Under the pieces are notes generated by a model, which made no database searches, was not told where the DNA came from, and saw only the letters and a program-made list of their open reading frames with translations. 48,474 bases of DNA from JAEUIZ01 sp046155605 (GTDB taxonomy: Bacteria; Planctomycetota; Phycisphaerae; Phycisphaerales; UBA1924). Positions 31,781 to 40,434 of the stretch are shown here, piece after piece (the first letter of the stretch is position 1; each line of letters begins with the position of its first letter). A program made the position numbers and the translations under genes. The stretch is from assembly GCA_046155605.1 (NCBI GenBank), contig JBJXFQ010000006.1:1-48474 (forward strand), in the 5' to 3' direction.

Positions 31781-32326
31781 TCACAGCATCTTGAGCATGT
31801 GGATTTCGTCGATCTGCTCGCCGCTCCAGGCGAGGGCGCGAGGTTCGAGGCCCCAGGCGACGAAGCCGGCTCGTACATAGGCGCGGCGAGCGGCGGCGGA
31901 ACGGACGCTGACGCTGAGGCCGACGCTATCGACGCCGCGCCAGGAGCGGGCGAGATCGAAGGCGGCGTCGAGCATGGCGAGGCAGAGGCCCTTGCCGCGA
32001 GCGGTGGGCGTGACATAGACGCCCCAGATGTCGGCGCGGTGGGCCATTTTGTCGTGCGGAGTGCGCATAAGGCCTACGGAGCCGACGAGACGTGAGGAGG
32101 GTGGCCCCAGTGCGGCTGGGTTGAACACGGGCGCGTCGGGACGTGCGTCAAAGGCACCGATGATGGCGTAGTTTGGCGCGGCGAGGCTGTGGCGCAGGCC
32201 GTCTGCGTCGAGGCCGCGATCGTTCGATTCGCTCGCCGCATAGGCCCAGGGAGAATCGCGGAGCATCTCGCGGCGGAGGACGGTGTAGGCGTCGGCATCG
32301 GCGGGGATGAGGGGGCGAATATTCAT
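31781..32326 (-). CDS. GNAT-family N-acetyltransferase
   Basis: The 181-residue product has a single GNAT domain: NIRPLIPADADAYTVLRREM, then SRLVGSVGLMR, the acetyl-CoA loop VYVTPTARGKGLCLAMLDAA (R-G-x-G-L pattern), and SVRSAAARRAYVRAGFVAWG near the end. Such enzymes acetylate amino groups of proteins or small molecules; the substrate is not predictable. ATG 32326 starts the conserved first strand. It is convergent with the DUF2325-like gene and separated from cbs by a repeat. Confidence 0.9.
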   Translation of the reverse strand: MNIRPLIPADADAYTVLRREMLRDSPWAYAASESNDRGLDADGLRHSLAAPNYAIIGAFDARPDAPVFNPAALGPPSSRLVGSVGLMRTPHDKMAHRADIWGVYVTPTARGKGLCLAMLDAAFDLARSWRGVDSVGLSVSVRSAAARRAYVRAGFVAWGLEPRALAWSGEQIDEIHMLKML

Positions 32327-32344
32327 AAGAAAGGCTCGACCAAA

Positions 32345-32445
32345 GAGCCGCCGCGGCGGGACGGGATGCCCTAGCGAAGCGGAAGAATCGACGGGGACCA
32401 TCGATGTTACAAGATCTGTCCTGGAGAGGCAGGGTAGCCAAGCAG
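32345..32445. repeat. Composite GC-rich palindromic repeat, family 2, copy c
   Basis: GAAGAATCGACGGGGACC, then A, then TCGATGT (32382-32407) matches copy b at 28141-28164 with a single substitution, forming ATCGACGG-GGA-CCATCGAT. Upstream GCCGCCGCGGCGGGA (32347-32361) forms another short palindrome, and downstream CTGTCCTGGAGAGGCAG is a decayed form of the third hairpin, followed by GGTAGCCA. It fills the gap between the GNAT gene and cbs. Confidence 0.65.
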
Positions 32446-32463
32446 CCATGCGAAGATGTAAGG

Positions 32464-33831
32464 TTATCGCCGGGCCATATGTTCGAGGACGTCGACTTTG
32501 CTGACGATCCCGATGATCTTGCCCGCATCGACAACGACACCGACCTGGTCGGTCTCGAAGATTCGGAAGAGCTCCTCGATGCGAGCCTTGGGATAGATAA
32601 GCCCCCCGATCGGGTGGGATACGGCCTTCGCGGGGGAGTTGGCGGCGACGTTGCCCGCCTGCATGCCGCGGAGCACGTCGACCTCGTGGACCATGCCGAC
32701 CGGGTGGCCCGCGGCGTCGAGGATCGGAACCTGCGAGATGCCCTTGGACTTGAACGTATCGATGATCGCGGCGATGGGGGTTGCTTCGGTGGCGGTGTGG
32801 ATGGGCCGCGAGGGCATCTTGGCGAGGATCTCCTCGACGAGGCCGAGGTCGCGATCTGAGCCGAGGAAGCCGTAATCGCGCATCCAGGAATCCTGGAGGA
32901 ACTTCGTAATATAACGTGTTCCGGAGTCGCAGAGGACGGTGATGACGGTCTTGCCCGGGCCGAGCCTCTGAGCAATCTTGACGGCAACATGAACATTGGA
33001 ACCGGACGATCCGCCGCAGAAGAGGCCTTCTTCGCGGACGAGCCGGCGGGCCATGGTGAAGGACTCCTTGTCGTTGACCTGGTGGAACTCATCGACGACG
33101 GAGTAGTCCATGGCATCGCAGAGGATGTCCTCGCCGACGCCCTCGACCTTATAGACGTGGGGGGTAGGCATGGTTTTGGTGTAGAAGTAGTGGTAGTGGA
33201 CGGAGCCGATGGGGTCGACGCCGATGACGCGGACGTGCGGGGCCTTTTTCTTGAGGAATCGGCCGACGCCGGAGAGCGTGCCGCCGGTGCCCGCGCCGAG
33301 GACGACGGCATCGAACTTGCCGTCGGTGTCGTTCCAGATCTCTGGGCCGGTGGAGAGTTCGTGGGCGTCGATGTTGTCGGGGTTGTGGTACTGGTTGACG
33401 TAGAACGAGTTGGGGGTCTCGCGGGCGATGCGCTTGGCGGTCTCGACGTAGTGCTGGGGCGAATCGCCGGGGACGTCGGTGGGGGTGATGACGACCTCGG
33501 CCCCGAAGGCCTTGAGCATGTTGACCTTCTCGATGGACATCTTGTCGGGCATGGTGAAGATGCAGCGGTAGCCCTTGACGCAGGCCCACATGGCGACGCC
33601 CTGGCCCGTGTTGCCGCTGGTGTTCTCGATGATGGTGCCGCCGGGCTTGATGTGCCCGCGCTTCTCGGCCTGGTTGAGGATGTGGACGGCCATCCGGTCT
33701 TTGATGGAGCCGGTGGGGTTCATGTACTCGCACTTGACGAGGACGGTGGCGCTGCCGGGCGGGACGACCTTATTGAGGCGGACCAGGGGCGTGCGACCAA
33801 CGGCGGCGAGGATGTCCGGGAAGACGGTCAT
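32464..33831 (-). CDS. cbs: Cystathionine beta-synthase with C-terminal CBS domain pair
   Basis: This PLP enzyme condenses serine (or O-acetylserine) with homocysteine to cystathionine in transsulfuration. The 455-residue product has Lys44 in YMNPTGSIKDR, the substrate loop ENTSGNTGQG, the phosphate loop AGTGGTLSGVG, and GLFCGGSSGSN. Residues from about 330 on form two CBS motifs (ATPIAAIIDTFKSKGISQVP.. and PKARIEELFRIFETDQVGVV..), as in the human enzyme. It lacks the N-terminal heme region. AGGAG precedes ATG 33831. Confidence 0.93.
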   Translation of the reverse strand: MTVFPDILAAVGRTPLVRLNKVVPPGSATVLVKCEYMNPTGSIKDRMAVHILNQAEKRGHIKPGGTIIENTSGNTGQGVAMWACVKGYRCIFTMPDKMSIEKVNMLKAFGAEVVITPTDVPGDSPQHYVETAKRIARETPNSFYVNQYHNPDNIDAHELSTGPEIWNDTDGKFDAVVLGAGTGGTLSGVGRFLKKKAPHVRVIGVDPIGSVHYHYFYTKTMPTPHVYKVEGVGEDILCDAMDYSVVDEFHQVNDKESFTMARRLVREEGLFCGGSSGSNVHVAVKIAQRLGPGKTVITVLCDSGTRYITKFLQDSWMRDYGFLGSDRDLGLVEEILAKMPSRPIHTATEATPIAAIIDTFKSKGISQVPILDAAGHPVGMVHEVDVLRGMQAGNVAANSPAKAVSHPIGGLIYPKARIEELFRIFETDQVGVVVDAGKIIGIVSKVDVLEHMARR

Positions 33832-33903
33832 GGCGTGGCTCCTGGGCGGCAAAGACGTGAGCAGACAGGGTAGTCGGCGCGCGGGCTCGGTACACTCGGC
33901 GGC

Positions 33904-34116
33904 ATGGCGGAACAGCATGAGGGCGCGACCTTCACGATCGATCGCGCGACGATGCACGCGCTTCGGAATGAACTGACGGCCATCGTCGGGCTGGCGGAGG
34001 CGATCCGGCATGCGCGCGATGCGGGCGAGGTGTCGCGAGCCGACGCGCTGCGGATTCGGGAGTCGGGGCTGAAAGCGGCGGCGATCTTGAAGGGGCTGCC
34101 GAAGGCAGGGAGTTGA
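33904..34116 (+). CDS. Small protein resembling an isolated HisKA dimerisation helix
   Basis: The 70-residue product reads TIDRATMHALRNELTAIVGL and AEAIRHARDAGEVSRADALR and then a helical end. The MHALRNELTAIVGLAEAI block matches the H-box of histidine kinases (H-x-L-R-N-x-L-x-x-I-x-G-x-A), followed by a second helix, but no ATPase domain follows. It could be a stand-alone phosphoacceptor or a kinase fragment. Its ATG is 72 bases from the divergent cbs start. Codon use is normal for the region, so I regard it as real with moderate confidence. Confidence 0.55.
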   Translation: MAEQHEGATFTIDRATMHALRNELTAIVGLAEAIRHARDAGEVSRADALRIRESGLKAAAILKGLPKAGS

Positions 34117-34198
34117 CGTATCGAGACGAACGAGAGAATGGGCCTTCAGAGCAAGGTCGGTGGCACGGTGAGATGGGCTCGCGGACTATCCTGCGTGA

Positions 34199-35050
34199 AT
34201 GCGCATTCTTCTGACAAACGACGACGGGATTCACGCGCCGGGCTTGGCGGCGCTGTACGAGGCGATCGCCGATCCCAGCGGGAAGCACGGCGGCCCGCTG
34301 CTCGACCTGACGGCGGGCGCGGTGACACGTTCGCCCCGGAGCGTGGTGTTTCCGGTCGCACCGCTGACGGTGCAATCGGCGACGAGCCACGGGGTGACGT
34401 TTCACGAGCCGCTGATGACGCGGGTCGAGCGGGTTCCCGCGCCGGCGGGGGTCGAGGGCATCGCGGTGGATGGTCGCCCGGCGGACTGCGTGAAACTGGC
34501 GATCTCGCAACTCTGGCCGGAGAAGTTCGGGGCGGGCTCACGGCCAGATCTGCTGGTCTCGGGCATGAACTCGGGGGCCAACGTCGGGATCAACGTGATC
34601 TATTCCGGGACGGTGGCGGCGGCGCTGGAGGCGGCGTTTCTGGGCGTACCGGCGATCGCGGTCAGCCTGCACATCGGTGGGAGGCGGCCGCGGTATGAGA
34701 TCGCGGCGGGGCACGCGCGGAAGGCGCTCGAGGCGGTGATCGCGGGCGGGTTGCCCAGGCCGCACGAGTGCCTGTCGATCAACGTGCCGGTGACGGAGGC
34801 GGAAGGCCCGATGCCGCCGATCCGGGTGTGCCCGATGAACACGCACGGGCTGAACGATCAGTATGAGCGGCGGACGAGCCCGTCGGGGCAGGCGTACTAC
34901 TGGGCCTCGGGGCACGGGCTGGATTTCCACGTCACGGAAGGCGGATCGGACGTGGAGTTGATCTTTCAGCGGTGCATCACGGTGACGCCCCTGAGATATG
35001 ACCTGACGGATCATGGGTCGCTTGGGTCGTGGCGGTCGCGGCTTGGGTAG
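34199..35050 (+). CDS. surE: 5'/3'-nucleotidase SurE
   Basis: SurE dephosphorylates nucleoside monophosphates and some polyphosphates and is linked to stationary-phase survival. The 283-residue product starts RILLTNDDGIHAPGLAALYE with the metal-binding pair D8-D9, followed by VDGRPADCVKLAI, LLVSGMNSGANVG with metal-binding N, and YSGTVAAALEAAFLGVPAIA. It is slightly longer than usual. ATG 34199 starts directly at the first strand. It is on the same strand as fpg, 72 bases ahead. Confidence 0.94.
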   Translation: MRILLTNDDGIHAPGLAALYEAIADPSGKHGGPLLDLTAGAVTRSPRSVVFPVAPLTVQSATSHGVTFHEPLMTRVERVPAPAGVEGIAVDGRPADCVKLAISQLWPEKFGAGSRPDLLVSGMNSGANVGINVIYSGTVAAALEAAFLGVPAIAVSLHIGGRRPRYEIAAGHARKALEAVIAGGLPRPHECLSINVPVTEAEGPMPPIRVCPMNTHGLNDQYERRTSPSGQAYYWASGHGLDFHVTEGGSDVELIFQRCITVTPLRYDLTDHGSLGSWRSRLG

Positions 35051-35122
35051 CGGGTTTGGGGGCCATGCGCACGGGCGGGGCACGCTTGCGACCAAGCATG
35101 AACCGACCACCAAGAATGAGGC

Positions 35123-36034
35123 GTGCCCGAGTTGCCGGACATTGACGTGTACGTCGAGGCGTTGTCGCGGCGGGTCGTCGGCAAGTCGATCAGGCGCGTG
35201 ATGGTGCGGAGCGTATCGCTGTTGCGGACCGCGGAGCCGCCGATCGAGGAGGTCGAGGGACTACGGGTCGAGCGCGTCTCGCGGCTGGGGAAGCGGATCG
35301 TGGTTGGGCTCGAGTGCGAGTTGTTTCTCGTGCTGCACCTGATGATCGCGGGGCGGCTGCGCTGGCACGACACGCCGAAGTCGCCGAAACTCGGGAAAAT
35401 CGACCACGCGGCGATCGGGTTTGATTCCGGTGTGCTGGTCATCACCGAGGCGTCGTCGACGAAACGAGCGACGCTGCATGTCGTGCGCGGGCGCGAGGGT
35501 CTTGCGGCGCACGATGCGGGCGGGCTCGAGCCGCTGGAAACGGAGCCGCAGGCGATCGCGGCGCGGCTGCGGGCGACGAACCGGACGCTCAAGCGTGCGC
35601 TGACGGACCCGCGTGCGCTGGCGGGGATCGGGAACGCGTATTCGGATGAGATCCTGCATGCCGCGGGGCTCTCGCCCATCGCGCACACTCAGAAACTCAG
35701 TGACGATGCGATGGCACGGCTCATCGAAGCGACGGCCACGACGCTGCGCGAGTGGAAGCGGCGATTGCGAGAGGAGTTTGGCCTTGAGGGCGAAGGCCCA
35801 GGACGGTTTCCGGGTCCGGGCCAGATCACCGCGTTTCGACCCGACTTTGCTGTGCATGGGCGCTACGGCAAGCCGTGTCCGACATGCGGCACGCGGGTCG
35901 CACGGATCGTGCGCTCCGAGAACGAGATCAACTACTGTCCGCGCTGCCAAACAGACGGGCGTGTGCTGGCGGATCGCTCGCTGTCGCGGCTGCTCAAGGG
36001 TGACTGGCCAGATCGGCCGGAGGATTGGGAGTAG
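35123..36034 (+). CDS. Fpg/Nei-family DNA glycosylase
   Basis: These enzymes remove oxidised bases and nick the abasic site. The 303-residue product starts PELPDIDVYVEAL: the proline after Met is the catalytic amine and E3 the acid. The first conserved lysine is in RLGKRIVVG. The helix-two-turn-helix region has LTDPRALAGIGNAYSDEILH, and the C-terminal zinc finger is CPTC-x16-CPRC. PELPD in place of PELPE and a bulky RFPGPGQ insert make substrate choice (8-oxoG versus pyrimidine lesions) uncertain. Start is GTG. The last 41 bases overlap the end of the histidine-kinase gene on the other strand. Confidence 0.9.
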   Translation: MPELPDIDVYVEALSRRVVGKSIRRVMVRSVSLLRTAEPPIEEVEGLRVERVSRLGKRIVVGLECELFLVLHLMIAGRLRWHDTPKSPKLGKIDHAAIGFDSGVLVITEASSTKRATLHVVRGREGLAAHDAGGLEPLETEPQAIAARLRATNRTLKRALTDPRALAGIGNAYSDEILHAAGLSPIAHTQKLSDDAMARLIEATATTLREWKRRLREEFGLEGEGPGRFPGPGQITAFRPDFAVHGRYGKPCPTCGTRVARIVRSENEINYCPRCQTDGRVLADRSLSRLLKGDWPDRPEDWE

Positions 36035-39000
36035 GCACCGTGCAGGCATCGATGGCGGCGCAGAGTTCATCGAGCGTGAAGGGCTTGAGGAGGAACGGGC
36101 AATCGCTGGGGATTTCGCCCGAGCGATAGCCGCTCATGAGCACGAAGTGTTGGGCGGGATGCAATTGGCGACCCCTTCTGACGACCTCGGCACCGGAGCC
36201 GCCGGGCATGGCGAGATCGACGAGGGCGAGGTCGAAGGGACCCTGCCGTGAGAGGATGTCGAGGGCTTCGGCAGCGCTGGCGGCACCGATTGTCGTCCAG
36301 CCGCCGCGCTCGAGCATGCGCTGGGCGACGTTGAGCACGAGGGGTTGGTCATCAACCACCAGCGCTCGGCCACGCGAACCTTGCGGCGGGTGAACAAGTG
36401 AGGTACTTACAGGAATGGTCGACGGTTCGGACGAGACGGGGAGAAGCAAGGTGAAGGTGGTTCCTTGGCCCGGCGTGGAATCAACGAGGAGCGCGCCGCG
36501 ATGCTCGATGGCGGTACGCTCGGCGACAGACAGCCCAAGCCCGCGCCCGCCAGGCTTGGTGGAGAAGAAGGGCTCAAAGATGTGGGAGACAATCTCAGGA
36601 TCCATGCCCGGCCCGGAATCGGCGACACAGACGAAGGCATGGCGACCGGGCGAGGCGGCGGTGGTGCCGCTGCGGGCGAGTTCCTCAGCCGCGACCTGGC
36701 GGATGCCCACGCGAACCGATACGCGAGCGTCGCGACCTTCGATGGCGTCGGCGGCATTGACGAGCACGTTCATGACGGTTTGGCGGATCAGCGTGAGGTC
36801 GCCTCGGATCGGGGCCGGTGCGAGTTCGACATCGACGCGTCCGGCGAGCCGCGGGGCGAGAACGGCGACGAGTTCTTGAACCATCTGGGCGAGATCGAAG
36901 GAGACGGGCCGAATGACGGACTTGCCCGCATAAGCGAGGAGTTGGTGCGTGAGATCGGCGGCGTGCCGGCAGGCGGTGTTGATCGCGTCGAGTGGACGCC
37001 GCACGCGGTCGTTGTCGGCGTGGGCGACGGCCAGTTCAGCGTTCCCGGCGATGCCTGCGAGCAGGTTGTTGAAATCATGCGCGATGCCACCGGCCATGAC
37101 GCCCAGGCTCTCGACGCGACGGGCGTGCTGGAGCGAGCGCTCGAGGTCGGCGGCGTGGCGGCGCGCCTCCTCGCGCTCGGTGATGTCACGAATGACGGCG
37201 GTGGTCGAGCCGTCGGTCGCGGCGACGAGGCGAGCCTCGAATCGGCGGCTTCCTGAAGCCAGGTCGATGTCGTACTCGAAGGTCTCGGCCTTTGCCGAGA
37301 GGCTGGCACGCGCCGCCGCTTCAAGCAGGCCGGCGGCGACCGGCGCCGGAAGAACCTCGTTCACGCAGCGGCCGATGAAGGCCCGAAGGTCGGCGTAGAG
37401 GACGTCGGGGTCGGTGCCATGCACGTCGACGACATGGCCGCGGGCATCGAGGCCCAGAACGATATCGGGGATGGCGCGCAGGATCGCGGCGAGCCGCGCC
37501 TCGCTGTGCTCGAGAGCCTCGGCGGCTCGACGCAAGTCGGTGACGTCACGATTGATAGTGAGGATACAACGTCGGCCTCCGACCACGACGAGGCTGCCGC
37601 GTACGTCGATGTCGATGGTGGTGCCGTCGGCGCGTCGCTGGCTCGTCTGGAAGGCGACGGGTCGGCCCGCGCCAAGCATTTGTTCGATGTACATCCTGCC
37701 CCGCGAGGGGTTGGTGGAGATGCGCTCGAGCGAGCGCCCGACGAACTGATCACGGGCGTAGCCATAGATCGCGAGCGCGCGCTCGTTGGCGTCGATGATG
37801 ATCTCGCCCTCGGGCTTGAAGAGAATGATGGCATCCTCACACTGATCAAAGATGGCGCGGTACTTGGCCTCGCTCTCCTTGACGCGCTCCTGGACCATGC
37901 GAAGTTCGGTGATATCAAGGGTGACGGCGTGCCAGACGACACCCTCAGGCCGGCGCTCGGGCCGCGCGGTGGTGTGGAGGCTGCGCCACAGGCCATCGCG
38001 GTCGCGGAGCCGGAACTGGCAGTCAAAGCGTGCCGGCCCGGCGCGCGAGGCGACGACCGCGGCGTCGTACTGCGCGACATCATCAGGGTGGATGTGGGGA
38101 CGGATCGATGCGGTGTATTCGGCTTGAAGGTCGAGAAATGGGAAGTTCGCACGCCAGCCGTGCTCCTGCGGGTTGGCGAAGCGGAGTTCGCGCGAACCAT
38201 CGGGTCGGACGAGATAGGAATAGACCAGCGCCGGCGAGGCGTCTGTGATGCCGCGGTATCGGGCTTCGCTGGCGGCGAGCGCCGTGCCGCGGCGGTTAGC
38301 GCGGCGGCTGGCGGCCCACCACCCCGAACCCGCGGCAAGGATGGCGGCACCTCCCGCGGCGAGCGCGCCCCAGATCAGCGCCGACGGCACGCGATGGCCG
38401 ACGCCTCGCGGCTGGTACGGCTCCAGCCACTGCTCGTAGAGCGCGTCGTAGCGGCCATTGGCGCGGAGTTGCTCGAATGCGGCGCTCAGATCAGCGGCCA
38501 GCGTGAGATCGCCCTTCCGCACCCCGATGGCATACGCCCTGCCGAACGACGGCTCGTCGAGGCAAGTCTCACGCAGCCCGCGGATCTGGAATCGCTCGAT
38601 GTCGGCACGGCCCGCGACTTGCGTCGTCAGCGCGAAATCAACGATTCCGTCGCGAACCCCCTCGAGCGATTCGTGGACCGTTTGAAAGACCATGATGCTG
38701 ATGTTCTGGCCCAGGCACCACTCGTGGGCTACCCCATTGGAAGCCACGCCGACGCGCGAGCCGCGCAGTTCGGAGGCGGTGGAGGCCGCCGGAGTCCCTT
38801 CGCGGTGGTACACGGCACCGCGCGTGAAAAAGATGGGCGACGAATACTCGGCGAGCGTGAGTCGCGGCTCCTGGACGCTGAGCGGCGCGAGCGCATCGAT
38901 GGAGCCGTCGACCAGTGCTTGAAAGTTGTCCACGCCGCTCAGGTCGCGGTACTCGATCTCGACCCCCATGAGGCTTGCCGCCTCATTGACGAGCCGGACC

Positions 39001-39266
39001 GCAAATCCGTCGATGTCGCGCTCGGTCGTGTAAACCAGCAGGCCGCGGGTTGCGATCGGACTGGGAAGTCCGACGATGATCCGCTCGCGGCGATTGGGTG
39101 GCGACGGGACCGGTTTCTCGATGACGAGCGAACCGCGATCAGGAGGGATTTGCGTGGAGGGTGCTGGCTGGGCACCGCACAATGGGTCGAGCGCGAGAAG
39201 CCATGTCAGAGCGAGCAGGACGATGCGAGGAATGAGACACCTCCACCAGATACATACCGATAACAT
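35994..39266 (-). CDS. Hybrid sensor histidine kinase with periplasmic solute-binding domain, three PAS domains and receiver
   Basis: The 1090-residue product has a signal/membrane segment (~12-32) and a type-3 solute-binding domain (~60-290, IIVGLPSPIA..DIDGFAVRLVNEAASL..LEPY). A second membrane segment (~300-325) is followed by three PAS domains (~335-455, 465-590, 600-705). The HisKA motif is GGIAHDFNNLLAGIAGNAEL, and the ATPase domain has QTVMNVLVNAADAIE, DSGPGMD, FEPFFSTK and GRGLGL. A receiver follows (VVDDQPL, LALVDLAMPG phospho-Asp, LLKPF). It therefore senses a small molecule outside and probably a ligand inside. No separate output regulator is adjacent. ATG 39266 has no clear ribosome site. 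Confidence 0.93.
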   Translation of the reverse strand: MLSVCIWWRCLIPRIVLLALTWLLALDPLCGAQPAPSTQIPPDRGSLVIEKPVPSPPNRRERIIVGLPSPIATRGLLVYTTERDIDGFAVRLVNEAASLMGVEIEYRDLSGVDNFQALVDGSIDALAPLSVQEPRLTLAEYSSPIFFTRGAVYHREGTPAASTASELRGSRVGVASNGVAHEWCLGQNISIMVFQTVHESLEGVRDGIVDFALTTQVAGRADIERFQIRGLRETCLDEPSFGRAYAIGVRKGDLTLAADLSAAFEQLRANGRYDALYEQWLEPYQPRGVGHRVPSALIWGALAAGGAAILAAGSGWWAASRRANRRGTALAASEARYRGITDASPALVYSYLVRPDGSRELRFANPQEHGWRANFPFLDLQAEYTASIRPHIHPDDVAQYDAAVVASRAGPARFDCQFRLRDRDGLWRSLHTTARPERRPEGVVWHAVTLDITELRMVQERVKESEAKYRAIFDQCEDAIILFKPEGEIIIDANERALAIYGYARDQFVGRSLERISTNPSRGRMYIEQMLGAGRPVAFQTSQRRADGTTIDIDVRGSLVVVGGRRCILTINRDVTDLRRAAEALEHSEARLAAILRAIPDIVLGLDARGHVVDVHGTDPDVLYADLRAFIGRCVNEVLPAPVAAGLLEAAARASLSAKAETFEYDIDLASGSRRFEARLVAATDGSTTAVIRDITEREEARRHAADLERSLQHARRVESLGVMAGGIAHDFNNLLAGIAGNAELAVAHADNDRVRRPLDAINTACRHAADLTHQLLAYAGKSVIRPVSFDLAQMVQELVAVLAPRLAGRVDVELAPAPIRGDLTLIRQTVMNVLVNAADAIEGRDARVSVRVGIRQVAAEELARSGTTAASPGRHAFVCVADSGPGMDPEIVSHIFEPFFSTKPGGRGLGLSVAERTAIEHRGALLVDSTPGQGTTFTLLLPVSSEPSTIPVSTSLVHPPQGSRGRALVVDDQPLVLNVAQRMLERGGWTTIGAASAAEALDILSRQGPFDLALVDLAMPGGSGAEVVRRGRQLHPAQHFVLMSGYRSGEIPSDCPFLLKPFTLDELCAAIDACTVPTPNPPADLASHP

Positions 39267-39359
39267 GCAAGCGGGCGTCGCACAGATCCCATAACGCTAT
39301 GCGTATGACCTGACCTAATGCGAATCTCTCGACTTTCCAGATTTCCGTTAGAAAAAGTG

Positions 39360-39388
39360 TTGCGGCAGTGGGCGCTTTGCACTACCTT
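39360..39388 (+). promoter_or_regulatory. Putative promoter of the secreted-protein gene at 39474
   Basis: TTGCGG (39360-39365), a 17-base spacer and TACCTT (39383-39388). It has the same TTGCGG box as the candidate at 25441, upstream of another PEP-CTERM-like gene. The -10 is weak. Confidence 0.3.
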
Positions 39389-39473
39389 GACAGCCGTTCG
39401 AAATCTCGGCGCGTGTTCCCATTTGTTTGTTGGGGCTGCCGAGCATGAGGTTTGTTGGATCACAGGAGGAGTC

Positions 39474-40241
39474 ATGAAGAGTACTTTTGGAATCGTGATG
39501 GTGGCGGCGTGCGCGGGGACGGCGTTCGGCGATATCGTCGACCTGAATGCCGGCGGTCCCGGCGGCCGGGTCAATAGCCATGCGTGGGGCGGCGGCGACG
39601 CGTTGCTCTGGAACAACGGCCCGGTCAGCGACGGGACGAACGGCTCGGGCTTCCCGATCAGCACCCTGTTCCCGACCCACGGGACGTTCGGCTTCGGCGC
39701 GCAGATCGGCGCGAACAACGGCGTCGCCGAAGACTTCACGGTTGGCGGCCCGGGCTGGAACGTCAACAAACTGACGTTCTTCATGTACCAGACGGGCGCG
39801 ACCGCGTTCACCTTCACGGGCCTGGACTACCAGATCGTCACGAACAATGCGGACCCGATCGCTTGGACCTCCGCGGTCCCAAGCAACGGTGGCCTGGTCG
39901 CCTATCGCGCCCAGAGCACGACGCCCGATGTGACGAACCGCCCGATCTTCGCCCTCGAAGTGCCGGTGGCCCTGTCGCTCTCGCCGGGCAACTACTTCAT
40001 GCGCTGGCGCGCTTCAGGCTCGCTGGCCAGCGGCCCCTGGCAGCCCCCGGTTGCTCCCTATGCGATCGGCAACGCGACGCAGTCGCTGGCCGGCGGCGCG
40101 TTCGGCCCGGCCATCGATGCGCTCAGCACACAGCAGGCCGAGTTCCCGTTCCAGATCGACGGAACGGTGATCCCGGCTCCGGCGTCGCTGGCTCTCCTGA
40201 GCATGGGTGGGCTTGTGGCGATCCGTCGCCGGCGCGCCTGA
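39474..40241 (+). CDS. Secreted protein with PEP-CTERM-like tail
   Basis: The 255-residue product has a signal peptide (KSTFGIVMVAACAGTAFG) and a beta-rich body with VDLNAGGPGGRVNSHAWGGG, NNGVAEDFTVGGPGWNVNKL and LSPGNYFMRWRASG. The tail PAPASLALLSMGGLVAIRRR marks it for PEP-CTERM-like sorting. The body resembles secreted planctomycete proteins that look like carbohydrate-binding or beta-sandwich modules, but no family could be fixed. AGGAGGA precedes ATG 39474; a terminator follows. It is divergent from the histidine-kinase gene, so regulation by that kinase is possible but unsupported. Confidence 0.83.
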   Translation: MKSTFGIVMVAACAGTAFGDIVDLNAGGPGGRVNSHAWGGGDALLWNNGPVSDGTNGSGFPISTLFPTHGTFGFGAQIGANNGVAEDFTVGGPGWNVNKLTFFMYQTGATAFTFTGLDYQIVTNNADPIAWTSAVPSNGGLVAYRAQSTTPDVTNRPIFALEVPVALSLSPGNYFMRWRASGSLASGPWQPPVAPYAIGNATQSLAGGAFGPAIDALSTQQAEFPFQIDGTVIPAPASLALLSMGGLVAIRRRRA

Positions 40242-40271
40242 TCGCTCGACGCCAATCCTGAACGTGCTTCC

Positions 40272-40301
40272 AACGACGGCTCGGGCCGTCGTTGTTTTTT
40301 T
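40272..40301 (+). terminator. Rho-independent terminator
   Basis: A perfect 9-bp stem, AACGACGGC (40272-40280) with GCCGTCGTT (40285-40293), has the tetraloop TCGG and a GTTTTTTT tail, 30 bases after the secreted-protein stop codon. Confidence 0.92.
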
Positions 40302-40434
40302 CAGTCCTCTGCGCCGATTCGCCCTTCGGCATCGCGACGAGCCCGCCGCTTCACCCCGGGAGTGACGATCCCTACGCTGTCCCTCTGCCGCGCGTGGCCG
40401 CGGCGTCGAGAGAGGCTTCTTTCCGGGAGTTCCC

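Noticed and set aside
37419..39263. A 614-codon open frame on the plus strand opposite the histidine kinase
   Set aside because: It is the complement of a gene with clear domains; the product is Asp/Gly/Val-rich without domain order, as expected for an antisense frame in high-GC DNA.
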